Assembly: GCA_029260215.1 (NCBI GenBank)
Contig: JAJDDQ010000014.1
Coordinates: 62,001-126,000, forward strand
Direction: 5' to 3'
Source of the DNA: Phycisphaerae bacterium
GTDB lineage: Bacteria; Planctomycetota; Phycisphaerae; UBA1845
Length of the DNA stretch: 64,000 nt
The position numbers and the translations under genes are program-made. Each line of letters opens with the position of its first letter. The stretch's first letter is position 1. The notes beneath the pieces are model-generated. The model did no database searches and had not been told where the DNA came from. It saw nothing but the letters and a program-made list of their open reading frames with translations. Below are positions 52,916 to 61,797 of the stretch, piece by piece.

Positions 52916-53126
52916 GAGCGGATCGGCGGAAGGCTTCAACGACGGAAACATCAGGGCAGCATCAGCGGCCAATCGATTGAATCGACCGGGCGAGCACCCA
53001 ACCCGCTGAACGCTGTTCCGCGAATCCGCGGGTAATGCAAAGCCGTTCGACGGGCGCCCCGAGGAGCGGCTGTACGATTTCCGGTTAAGCCAAGCTTCTC
53101 CCACACATCTGATTGCGGGCCAGTGT

Positions 53127-56100
53127 TTATGGCGACTCGAATGCGCCTATGTCCGGTGCGGTTCCGTTCCAGGGAAGGTGCACGCCTTTGCCTGCATCAA
53201 ACGTCAGTGTTTCTCCGAGCGTAATGCTGTTCGATGTCATGCTGACAATCGCGGCTCGTCCGGGATCGGTTCCCCCTGTCGCATCCTCGATTTGAATCAC
53301 GTCTCCGACACGAAAGCGAACCGTCGGGTCATCGTTGACCTGGACGACGGATGTGCTCACGCCGAGCGTTGTTGTGGCCGTGATGAAGCCACCCGCGTCG
53401 ATGGCTGTTGACCCGCTTTGGAGCGCGAAGTTGGCCTGTATCTGCGCGCGAATATTGAGGAGCGTAGGCATGATGCCGCGCACATCGTCCTCGGCGAATC
53501 CTCCCTGCCACGACGTGTCGATAACGCCGGACGGGTTTGTGTACAATGGGTCGCCAAACAAGCAATCTGCGCAACCCTGTCCACCGTCGCCGACGAAGTT
53601 GTTGGAAAACCTTCCTGATCCTGCCGGGAATGGCAAGGTCATGTCGTTCGCCGCGTTCCCTGAAGCCACGCAATTCAAAGTCGTTTGGGCGGGACGAATT
53701 CCGTCAGTCGCATTGGAGAACGTACTGCAGTTTTGGAACACATTGATCGGTGCTGATCGATTCCCGATTCCCTCAAATCCATTGTTGAACGCGATACTGT
53801 TGCGAACGAGAAGTCGGAGACAGAATCGCAGGGGATCGGTCGCCACATGGTTGCCAACCTTAAATCCGCCACCATCGCCGTCGGGAAACCCTTGAATGTT
53901 TCCATTAAACGCGTAACAGGAATCGAACAAACAGTCTTTGGAATGGCTTCCGTCAAACCCGTCGTCCGTGTTTGCAAATGCAACGCAACGTCTAACTGTG
54001 ATTCGATCTGAACCGACCTGGGCCGGTGACAGGTGTATCCCGTCGGCGTTGTCCGGGAAAATTGGAGCGCCCGAACGCAACTGCCCATTGTTATGCACAA
54101 GGCAGTCCTCAATGAGACCGTCGCTCGCTCCCTTCGAATCGATACCCGCGTAACAAAAACGCGCGACACTTTTTCGCATGATGAAGTTCGTGGATTGGTC
54201 AAACTTGAACCCCTCGGACTCGGCGGCGCTTCCGACGTTCAACCCGCATTCGTCCGCAATACAGTTTTCGACCAGAACGTTGCTGCTGCTCAAAATCAGG
54301 AAGCCCTCGCGTGCTGCATTCTTCAGAATAAAGCCCGAGACTTCGACAAACTGCTGATTCTGCATCGCAATGCATCGCCGATGGAAGTTGACTCCGTCGA
54401 ATCCATTAAGGATTACGACTTCGTCGTTGAAATTCTGGTAACGAATTCGTGCCGTCGCCGTTCCGCTCACCTGAATGTTTAGCGGAGAAGACAGGAAGAC
54501 GTTGCTGCTTGGCGAGACATAGTTTCCTGCACGGACGAAGACTGTGTCTCCAGGTATCGTCGCGTCCGCCGCAGGCTGCAACGACGGATACGGATTGTTC
54601 ATCGTTCCCAAAGGGTCACCAGTGGCAAATCCAGGTTGAGCGCTCCCGTCATCGTCTACATATAAATTCCGGAACCCGGTGTAATTCTCGTTGGCGATAT
54701 CCGCCAGGACGTTCGCGTAGCTCGGACCGGCAATCCCCGGCTCAGCCACAAAACGATTGTTCACGCCGGTTGTGGCCGTTCCGCTAAAACCGTCCGGCAC
54801 ATCTGCCGTGTACGAGCCGTCGGCCGCCGAAGTCGTTGTCACGCTGAACAGGTCCGGATTGTTGTCTGGATCCGGTCCGTCCGGGACGGTTCCACTTAAC
54901 GTGATCGGGAAACCGGAGAACCCCGTTCCGCCCGCGCTGCCGCCGAAATCGAAGATTGTTCCGCTGATCAAATTCCCCACGAAGCAGAAGTCCTGATTTT
55001 CGTCGCATTGTTCGCCAGCGTTGCACGCGTTGTTCGCATGCACCGTGCATCCGCCAGCTCCGTCGCACGTGTCACCACCATTGCAGAACAAGTTGTCATC
55101 GCACGCCGTACCCGCCGACTCCAGGTTGGACAAGCACACGCCGCTCTGACACGTATCCGGATCGTCACACGCTGTGTCCGCAGAGCTGCCGCACGTGGCT
55201 CCGTTGGCTTCATTGTTGATCATGCAGTTGCCGGTACCGTCGCACGTGTCCGGATTGTCGCACACCGTATCCGCAGCGCTACCGCACGCCGTGCCTGATA
55301 ACTCGAAGTTGGCCGAGCAGCCTCCGAATCCATCGCAGACGTCCGGATTGTCGCAAGCCGTGTCTGTGTTTGAGCCGCACGCATCGCCCGTCGCGAGAGT
55401 CGGCGCATATACACAGGTATCATTGCCATCGCACACGGGTGCGCCACTCATGCAGGCCCCCAAGTCGGCACAGACGCCGCCGGCACACGGACCAAGACAC
55501 GCTTCGGCACCGAAACTCGCGTTGGGGTTGTCGTCAAAACAGGCCAGCCCGAATGCGGTGCAAGGATCGCCTGACGATTGGCAGGTACCTGCGCTACACG
55601 CATCAAGACCGTTGCAGAAATTGCCGTCATCACAGAGCGCCCCGTCCGGCAGCTGAGCCAGGTCCAGACAGGTGCCCGCATTGCACACCGAGGGAGCACA
55701 AACATTGCCGCCGCAGTCCGCGTCCAGACGGCATTCCACACACGTATTGGCCACACAGAAGGGCGTAGGTGCTGCACAATCGTCATTGATTGAGCATTCG
55801 CCGTTCCCCGGCCCAGGCCCGTTGCCACCTGGCCCGCCGCCACCCGGCGGGGACGAGCAGTTCGGAGTGGTGTTGATAACCTCTATTTCAAGCATGTCCG
55901 TCGGCTGCCCGCTCTCCGGGAGCGGCGAACCGGTTTCGTCGGACGTAATCGATAATCCAATCAGTATCACAACCGTCGCGCCAGGGTCGCACTCGTTCAC
56001 CTCCGGTGCGAGGAAACGGACCACTGGCAGATTCGACGGGCTGTCGATACCCGCGAACGTCGGCGGGGTGCTGAGATCGTCTGACACGAGTGCGGGGTCG

Positions 56101-57065
56101 TCGGGGAATCCGAGCTCTATTTGCGGACCACTGACCTGACTCCACAAATATCCCGACCCAACCGAATTCGGGCGGGCGTCTAACTGAACAACTGTGCCTT
56201 CCGACACGGCCACGCCTGGTGACACGGTAATGCCGGCCACCGGAATGCCTGCAATAAAGCTGCCGGCACCGCCCTCGTCATCCTCGACCTCGTCGGCGAA
56301 TGAGAGAAGACCGTTCAACAACTCGACCGACTGGCTGCCACACGTTTGACGCACGCCAGCCACACCCGCACCGGACTTCTCTACAGTGAATTGCGTGGTA
56401 CATGAATCGGGCGATTCGAACGATCCGAATTCGCTCGGAGATACCGTCCATTGGCACGAGCAGACAACCACCTGCCGCGTCAAAGGCTCATCAACCGGAA
56501 CGATAAGCGTGATCACATCGCCGACGCGAAGATCGCTCAAATCGATCACGTCGCCGGTAGACGCAAACGTCGCAAATGATTCCAAGTCACGTCGTGATTG
56601 TGTTGTGGTCGTATCGCAACCATCCGGCGTGCCGTTCCCGTCTTCATCATTTCCGTCGTCGAACCCTTCGCACGCGTCGCAGCCGTCCGCTATGCCGTCG
56701 CCGTCCCCGTCCTCGTTGTCGTCGGATCCTTCACACGCATCGCAGCCATCAGGCACACCGTCGTCGTCGACATCAGGTCCGTCATCGAAGCCTTCGCAGG
56801 CATCGCAGCCGTCCGCAACCCCATCTCCATCCGAATCGGTTGTGTCGTCGCCGTTCGGGCACACATCGCATCCGTCCGGCACACCGTCACCATCGGTATC
56901 AACATTGTCATCAAAGCCCGCGCAAACATCCGCTGCGTCCGCAATGCCGTCCCCATCCGAATCCATCAAATCGCCTACAGGCTGAATCGGACATCCGGTA
57001 AGCAGAAGCAGGCTGCCAAACGCCAACAGGACTCCGAAACTGCGACCGCGGGAGTTGCCAGACAT
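53127..57065 (-). CDS. Large lipoprotein: TSP3 repeats, Cys-rich repeats and beta-helix
   Basis: 1312 residues. ATG at 57065 has AGGAG seven bases upstream and leads to a lipoprotein signal (SFGVLLAFGSLLLLTGC), so the first Cys should carry lipid. Residues ~33-150 are thrombospondin type 3 repeats (DSDGDGIADAADVC, DTDGDGVPDGCDVC). Residues ~150-410 are beta-rich and may include a PKD-like domain. Residues ~440-720 are Cys-rich repeats of the DTACDNPDVCDGFGGC type seen in myxobacterial and planctomycete surface proteins. Residues ~800-1290 contain YVDDDGS...PYPSLQPAADATIPGDTVFVRAGNY and repeated N/G-rich strands (VLVENCIADEC, DGFDGSHSKDCLFDSC), a right-handed parallel beta-helix resembling polysaccharide lyases. 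Calcium-dependent surface attachment and glycan binding or cleavage is inferred. Confidence 0.88.
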   Translation of the reverse strand: MSGNSRGRSFGVLLAFGSLLLLTGCPIQPVGDLMDSDGDGIADAADVCAGFDDNVDTDGDGVPDGCDVCPNGDDTTDSDGDGVADGCDACEGFDDGPDVDDDGVPDGCDACEGSDDNEDGDGDGIADGCDACEGFDDGNDEDGNGTPDGCDTTTTQSRRDLESFATFASTGDVIDLSDLRVGDVITLIVPVDEPLTRQVVVCSCQWTVSPSEFGSFESPDSCTTQFTVEKSGAGVAGVRQTCGSQSVELLNGLLSFADEVEDDEGGAGSFIAGIPVAGITVSPGVAVSEGTVVQLDARPNSVGSGYLWSQVSGPQIELGFPDDPALVSDDLSTPPTFAGIDSPSNLPVVRFLAPEVNECDPGATVVILIGLSITSDETGSPLPESGQPTDMLEIEVINTTPNCSSPPGGGGPGGNGPGPGNGECSINDDCAAPTPFCVANTCVECRLDADCGGNVCAPSVCNAGTCLDLAQLPDGALCDDGNFCNGLDACSAGTCQSSGDPCTAFGLACFDDNPNASFGAEACLGPCAGGVCADLGACMSGAPVCDGNDTCVYAPTLATGDACGSNTDTACDNPDVCDGFGGCSANFELSGTACGSAADTVCDNPDTCDGTGNCMINNEANGATCGSSADTACDDPDTCQSGVCLSNLESAGTACDDNLFCNGGDTCDGAGGCTVHANNACNAGEQCDENQDFCFVGNLISGTIFDFGGSAGGTGFSGFPITLSGTVPDGPDPDNNPDLFSVTTTSAADGSYTADVPDGFSGTATTGVNNRFVAEPGIAGPSYANVLADIANENYTGFRNLYVDDDGSAQPGFATGDPLGTMNNPYPSLQPAADATIPGDTVFVRAGNYVSPSSNVFLSSPLNIQVSGTATARIRYQNFNDEVVILNGFDGVNFHRRCIAMQNQQFVEVSGFILKNAAREGFLILSSSNVLVENCIADECGLNVGSAAESEGFKFDQSTNFIMRKSVARFCYAGIDSKGASDGLIEDCLVHNNGQLRSGAPIFPDNADGIHLSPAQVGSDRITVRRCVAFANTDDGFDGSHSKDCLFDSCYAFNGNIQGFPDGDGGGFKVGNHVATDPLRFCLRLLVRNSIAFNNGFEGIGNRSAPINVFQNCSTFSNATDGIRPAQTTLNCVASGNAANDMTLPFPAGSGRFSNNFVGDGGQGCADCLFGDPLYTNPSGVIDTSWQGGFAEDDVRGIMPTLLNIRAQIQANFALQSGSTAIDAGGFITATTTLGVSTSVVQVNDDPTVRFRVGDVIQIEDATGGTDPGRAAIVSMTSNSITLGETLTFDAGKGVHLPWNGTAPDIGAFESP

Positions 57066-57576
57066 GAACCTGCTCCTTTTTTTGCGTGGACGATGCCCGT
57101 TTTGGAACCCTGCTTGCGGAGCGAAACGATCGTGGAACTCCTCAAAATGCGCAGGCCACGTACGGTAGTCGAATTCTTCCCGCAAAGTCAATCGCATTGC
57201 ATCCCTCACAATCCTTACAGTCCGAAAGAATGCGCCACCGGTCACAAGAATCCGAGCACGAGGAGCCTGGCTCTTGCACCGCTGCCAAGTCGTGTGCCCG
57301 ACAGCACACCGTACGATTCGCACGCGACTGAAAGCAAATTGGGACGTTGCGTCGCGAATATGATGTTTGCTCGATAATCACGAATACCGCTTGTTCTTGA
57401 TTGTTACGCGGGAATGAGGCCGATAACCGAGGGCCATCCGCCCCAAATCACGTTTTGGGACGTGAATTCAAATTCAGACGGGGGAAACACCCCGCCGCAG
57501 CAGTGGCGTAATAACAAAGTCCACATTGGGGCATGGCCTGCAAATTCTTCCCGCACATTCGCGAAAAAAATTCACC
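57066..57576. other. Intergenic region upstream of the lipoprotein, nothing recognised
   Basis: 511 bases between the lipoprotein start and the end of miaE, both minus strand. The lipoprotein promoter should be here. An upstream extension of the lipoprotein frame exists but has no ribosome binding site. I see no repeat, RNA gene or terminator that can be defended. Confidence 0.45.
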
Positions 57577-58185
57577 CTACACCGAAAAACCGCTGTGGAT
57601 CGCGGGGCCCAGCGGCTGACGCTGGATGATCGATGACTCCGCGTCCAGAAACTCGGTCCAACGCTCGTCCACCCGTGCCGCGTCAGGCAATTCGCGCGCC
57701 AGGTTCAGGAACAGTCTGAAATGCCCCGCTTCGGACTCATAAAGATCGCCGTAGAGCTTTGCCAACTCCCGATCTTCGCAGACTTCGCCGAGCAGGAAGA
57801 ACCTTTCGCACGAACGCGCCTCGATCAACGCACTCACCATAAGCCGATCGATCAATTCCTCACGCCCCTGTCCCAAACGCACCAGCCCACGCAATTCGGT
57901 CGCATAAGCATTGCGGTGCGTTCGCGTCAGCACGCCGCCCCGGCGAGCGAGCAGACGCACCACGATGGCCAAGTGATCCACCTCGTCCCTTGCGATGGCT
58001 GTCATCACCTTCACCCAGTTCTCGGGCGGATTCGGTTCGGGCCAGCGATTCATCAATTCCAGCGCGTTCGTCGCCGCTTTTTTCTCGAGATGCGCGTGAT
58101 CGTTCAGCACCGCCAGCGGCTCGCGCAAAACCTGTTTCGCCCACTCCACCGGTGTTCGCCAATTCAGCGGCAGTTCATCCAACAC
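57577..58185 (-). CDS. miaE: tRNA-(ms2io6A37) hydroxylase MiaE
   Basis: 202 residues from a GTG at 58185 with GGAG seven bases upstream. The start LPLNWRTPVEWAKQVLREPLAVLNDHAHLEKKAA is typical, with Glu/His ligands of a ferritin-like di-iron centre. ARDEVDHLAIV, EARSCERFFLL and YESEAGHFRLF supply the remaining carboxylate and His ligands. MiaE hydroxylates the isopentenyl group of ms2i6A at position 37 of tRNAs that read UNN codons, after MiaA and MiaB have acted; neither of those is in the window. It diverges from the next gene with a 150-bp gap. Confidence 0.92.
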   Translation of the reverse strand: MLDELPLNWRTPVEWAKQVLREPLAVLNDHAHLEKKAATNALELMNRWPEPNPPENWVKVMTAIARDEVDHLAIVVRLLARRGGVLTRTHRNAYATELRGLVRLGQGREELIDRLMVSALIEARSCERFFLLGEVCEDRELAKLYGDLYESEAGHFRLFLNLARELPDAARVDERWTEFLDAESSIIQRQPLGPAIHSGFSV

Positions 58186-58335
58186 AATAACGCTCCAAAC
58201 TTTGAAAAAAGGTAATTCTCAACGCCGCCGCCTCGCGTGTACGCATACGATCGGGCGGCTTGGACGCGCGTCGCGCCGATTGCTATGCTGCACGCGGAGT
58301 TCGTTCGCAAGCTTATCTCGCTCGAAGGAAACAAG

Positions 58336-59349
58336 ATGAAAACCCTGTTCGCCATCATAGCCGTATCGTGGATCGCGGTGATCCCCGCCCGATCCCAGGA
58401 GCCCCTGCGCAGTCGGGATCTCTCGCGAAAGTTCGCGGCAGCCCACCAAGCCCAGGACTGGAAAACCGCCATCGCGATTGGCGAGCAATGGGCTGGCCTC
58501 AAACCGTCCGATCGAACCGCCGCGTACAATCTCGCCTGCGCCTACGCTCGGAGCGGCGACGTTCCCAACGCGTGCAAATGGCTTCGCAAGTCAGTCGACA
58601 ACGGCTGGTCCGACCTCCAGCACATCCTGTCGGACACCGACTTGGACAACATACGCGAAAACGCCGATTACCTCGACATCCTCGAAACGGTCAAGGAGCG
58701 CGAGCGCGATGCATTCAAACGCTTCGCGGAGCTGGTCGACAAGCACGTGCCGATCGTTGTTCTGCCCAAAAACCACGACCCCGCCAAACCCGCACCGCTC
58801 ATCATAGCCATGCACGGATACGGAACCACTGCCGATGACATCGCCTCGCCGTGGCGCGACGTCGCCCGGGACGCCGGTGCGATTCTGGCTGCCCCGCGCG
58901 CCACGCGTGCCGTCGTCAGCGGGGGCATGCAATGGGGTTCCATTGATGAGGCAGACTACGTCGTCAACAAAGCCCTCGAGTACGTGCAGCGCGAGCACAA
59001 AATCGATACCAGTCGCATCGTACTCACCGGCTTCAGCCAGGGCGGATACATGACGTTCAACCTCGTCGCCCGTCACCCCGATCGTTTCGCCGGCGCGATC
59101 CCCATTGCGGGAAGCTATCGGCCTGATCGCGCCGAACTCTCCGCGCTTTCCCCCGAAGATGCTCCGCGTTTCTATCTCATGGTCGGATCCGAAGACCGCA
59201 CCCTCGAACAAAACCGCACCGCCGCTGAAAAACTGAAAGCCCTCTCGATCAAGGTACAACTCGTTGAGTTTCCCGGCGTAGGCCACACGCTTCCGAAAAA
59301 CTACGTTGAGGAGCTGAAAAAAGCCCTGGACTTCGTTCTTGCGAAGTGA
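58336..59349 (+). CDS. Exported alpha/beta-hydrolase (esterase) with TPR-like N-terminal part
   Basis: 337 residues; ATG at 58336 preceded by AAGGA with six-base spacing. The N-terminus is a signal peptide (KTLFAIIAVSWIAVIPARSQ). Residues ~25-110 look like tetratricopeptide helices (AAYNLACAYARSGDVPNACKWL). Residues ~135-337 form the hydrolase: PLIIAMHGYGTTADD (oxyanion region), TGFSQGGYM with Ser234 as nucleophile, GSEDRT for the Asp, and GVGHTLP for the His. It belongs to the phospholipase/carboxylesterase or LpqC-like group, cleaving esters in the periplasm, perhaps from acylated polysaccharides (inference). Confidence 0.88.
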   Translation: MKTLFAIIAVSWIAVIPARSQEPLRSRDLSRKFAAAHQAQDWKTAIAIGEQWAGLKPSDRTAAYNLACAYARSGDVPNACKWLRKSVDNGWSDLQHILSDTDLDNIRENADYLDILETVKERERDAFKRFAELVDKHVPIVVLPKNHDPAKPAPLIIAMHGYGTTADDIASPWRDVARDAGAILAAPRATRAVVSGGMQWGSIDEADYVVNKALEYVQREHKIDTSRIVLTGFSQGGYMTFNLVARHPDRFAGAIPIAGSYRPDRAELSALSPEDAPRFYLMVGSEDRTLEQNRTAAEKLKALSIKVQLVEFPGVGHTLPKNYVEELKKALDFVLAK

Positions 59350-59447
59350 CGCATCCCGCAAATAAGTATCGACGACGGGTAAATTTTCTCCTACAGTCTA
59401 GCGCGATGTTTCAATCACCAAGAGGCAGTGTGGAGCAAAATGAAATC

Positions 59448-60572
59448 ATGCGACCGAACACAAGACAACTCGTCATCGTTCTGAGCGCTCTTTTCCTGAT
59501 CCCCTCAGCCGCTCAGGGTATCGTGCGCGAACTCTCCGCGGACATCAGCAGCAACATTCAGGAATTCGTCAACGACGCGGCTGAGTCGTCCGACCAAGCC
59601 ACCGAAAACTCGGGTGTCGGCGGACTCGAACCACCCATCCAAACACGCGCCAATCTCGAAACGCTTGACGACGTCGGAAACACCGTCGCAAGAGCCATCG
59701 CCGTTTCCGAATTCCGCGACCCCACCGAAGGCGGGGGAGGCAGAAACCCTGAAGAGATCAGCGTCGAAGCCGACTGCTTTTCGAACGATGCCACAACGCG
59801 CTACGACCTGGACAGCACCGTGACCGAAACGCGCATCGTGGTCCTTTCCGCCTCCGAGCTTAACAACCCCATAGGCTCGCGAACCGTGCGGAGTATCTTC
59901 ACCGCTTCCGGTGCCATCTTCGCATGGTCTCTCGACGCCGACCGCGACCTCACCGGCTTGTCAGGTCAACTGTCGATTGCGGTCCGGCGAATCGATGCCG
60001 ACGGAATCGAGACCACGCTCGTCGACGAAAGTGTGGCCATCACCGGCGGCCCGGACGGCGGCTTCACCGGTCAGAATTCATCGGGCTTGCTCGTCTTTTT
60101 CGGCGACCTCGACATCCTCCCCGATACAGGAGAAGCTGGATTCGGCGACGTGAACCTAGACGCCATCGCAGCCTCACGGGTCGGCATCATTCTCCAGCAG
60201 AACATCAACTATGAGTACGACGCAGTCGCCGATGAAGAATTCACGCTCGTCGCCACCGTCACCACCAGCGTCAGCAATCTTCCCGACGGCACCGGCGTCG
60301 TCGCGGTGTTCGGTAGACCCTTCGACGACGTCCTCGAAATCATCGAAATCGGAATCCCGGCGGACAGCGCCCGCGTGCTCGAAGCGCGACTCAACAAAGC
60401 CATCACCGATTTCAAAGCCGCCGACCCACCCCTGTCCGCCAACACGACCTCACCGCTGTGCGGCGTGCTCGGTTTCGAAATGATCCCCATGTTGATGGGC
60501 GGGTTCATGCTGTGCGGTACCAGCCGCCGCATTATTCGTGCGCAGCGCCCCAACCGGCGAGCCGATTCATGA
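59448..60572 (+). CDS. Exported hypothetical protein with C-terminal anchor-like segment
   Basis: 374 residues from the ATG at 59448, which gives the signal peptide QLVIVLSALFLIPSAAQG; ATG at 59406 and 59346 are in frame but less well placed, and no start has a good ribosome binding site. The mature protein is Asp/Glu/Thr-rich and beta-rich, without any recognised domain. It ends LCGVLGFEMIPMLMGGFMLC followed by Arg-rich residues. A short hydrophobic helix followed by a basic end recalls C-terminal sorting tails such as PEP-CTERM or similar, but the defining signature is absent. A membrane-anchored extracellular protein is the best description. Confidence 0.65.
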   Translation: MRPNTRQLVIVLSALFLIPSAAQGIVRELSADISSNIQEFVNDAAESSDQATENSGVGGLEPPIQTRANLETLDDVGNTVARAIAVSEFRDPTEGGGGRNPEEISVEADCFSNDATTRYDLDSTVTETRIVVLSASELNNPIGSRTVRSIFTASGAIFAWSLDADRDLTGLSGQLSIAVRRIDADGIETTLVDESVAITGGPDGGFTGQNSSGLLVFFGDLDILPDTGEAGFGDVNLDAIAASRVGIILQQNINYEYDAVADEEFTLVATVTTSVSNLPDGTGVVAVFGRPFDDVLEIIEIGIPADSARVLEARLNKAITDFKAADPPLSANTTSPLCGVLGFEMIPMLMGGFMLCGTSRRIIRAQRPNRRADS

Positions 60573-60643
60573 GACGTTACTCTTCAGCCACGTGCAATAT
60601 GAAGCATGATCTGCCTCAATATCGTGGCGGGAGACAATCTTTT

Positions 60644-60740
60644 CCCCCCTTACGAAGGGGGGATACAGGGGGGTTTGGACCAGAGCCACGGCTCGCTTCG
60701 CTCAAAGAACCTCCCCCAGCCCCTCCTTCGCAAGGAGGGG
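60644..60740. repeat. Palindromic intergenic repeat element (REP/MITE-like)
   Basis: Two perfect hairpins bracket ~57 bases. CCCCCCTT-acg-AAGGGGGG is at 60644-60662 and CCCCTCCTT-cgc-AAGGAGGGG at 60720-60740. Next to each are complementary runs (GGGGGGTTT near 60669 and AACCTCCCCC near 60709), so the whole element can fold as one imperfect long inverted repeat. It fills the gap between the exported hypothetical protein and the amidohydrolase-like gene. This structure is common to short non-autonomous repeats in many bacterial genomes. Confidence 0.8.
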
Positions 60741-60873
60741 AGAAAGAGGGTAATCTTCACGTCCATGCAGCCCAACAATGTTCGCTGCTATTGGGGATTG
60801 TATGTGGCTGCAAAGTTACCATGAAACAACCCGCACGGATTATTGAACACTCTTCACGGAAACGGCTCTGTCG

Positions 60874-61794
60874 ATGATCGTCGATTGCTACACATGTATC
60901 TGGGATTCGCCAGCGAGACTGGGCCGTGGCGCTGAGCGCGCTGTCAGCCAAAACGGACATCCCCGCCGCCCCGGCAACGAACCGCCAAGTCACGCGGGGA
61001 TGGACGCTCATCGCACCGCGTCGCAACCGGTCGACACCAGCATCGTCCTCGGATTCAAAAGCCTGCACCTTGAATCCGAAGTCCCCAACGCGTTCGTCGC
61101 GGATTACGTCCGTCGCGACCCCGATCGCCTCATCGGATTTGCCGGCGTCGATCCCACCGAACCCAATCAAGCCATCGAAGAACTGCAAAACGCCCGCGAG
61201 GAACTCGGCATGCGCGGATTGGCTATCTCACCATCCGCACAGAACCTTCACCCCTGTCACACCAGCGCCAAAACCGTCTACGAAGCCGCCGCCAACGCAC
61301 AGATGCCCGTCCTGTTCCACAGCGGTCTGCTCAACACACCGGAATGCGCCCTCCAATACGGCCAACCAGTATTGCTCGACGAAGTCGCCCGAGAATTCCC
61401 CCGGCTCAAGATTGTCATCGCCCACATGGGCTATCCCTGGACGCATGAGACCATCGCCCTGCTGGCCAAGCACAACAACGTTTACGCGGATATCAGTTGG
61501 CTTTTGCACCAACCCTGGACCGCGTACCAGGCACTCGTCACCGCCCATCAATCGGGCGTTATCGAGAAACTCCTCTTCGGCAGCGGCTTCCCCTACACAC
61601 ACGCAGCCGCGTGCATCGAAGCGCTCTACAGCCTGAATCACATGGTCCACGGAACGAATCTGCCCGCGATCCCGCGTGAGCAGCTGCGCGGCATTGTCGA
61701 ACGTGACGCTCTGGCCATGCTCGGCATCGCCACAAACGGCACAACGCGACCAGCCGCCGCCGACGCATCGATGATTGACGAAGAAGAAGACTGA
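60874..61794 (+). CDS. Amidohydrolase-fold protein with substituted active-site residues
   Basis: 306 residues. The layout matches amidohydrolase family 2: an N-terminal strand with IVDCYTCIW, then GFAGVDPTEPNQAIEEL, MRGLAISPSAQNLHP, VLFHSGLL, KIVIAHMGYPWTHETI, NVYADISWLL, and LLFGSGFPYTHA near the end. In active members the first motif is HxH and the last is FGSDYP-like with a catalytic Asp. Here these are Tyr-Thr-Cys and Gly, read directly from TAC ACA TGT and GGC. The HSG and AHMG histidines remain. Catalysis of the usual metal-dependent type therefore appears lost, while the fold is kept. Three bases separate it from the M20 peptidase gene, so the two are probably co-transcribed. Confidence 0.82.
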   Translation: MIVDCYTCIWDSPARLGRGAERAVSQNGHPRRPGNEPPSHAGMDAHRTASQPVDTSIVLGFKSLHLESEVPNAFVADYVRRDPDRLIGFAGVDPTEPNQAIEELQNAREELGMRGLAISPSAQNLHPCHTSAKTVYEAAANAQMPVLFHSGLLNTPECALQYGQPVLLDEVAREFPRLKIVIAHMGYPWTHETIALLAKHNNVYADISWLLHQPWTAYQALVTAHQSGVIEKLLFGSGFPYTHAAACIEALYSLNHMVHGTNLPAIPREQLRGIVERDALAMLGIATNGTTRPAAADASMIDEEED

Positions 61795-61797
61795 TCC

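Noticed and set aside
60606-60824. 72-codon frame over the palindromic element
   Set aside because: Its reading frame is made mostly of the repeat's C/G runs; no coding evidence.
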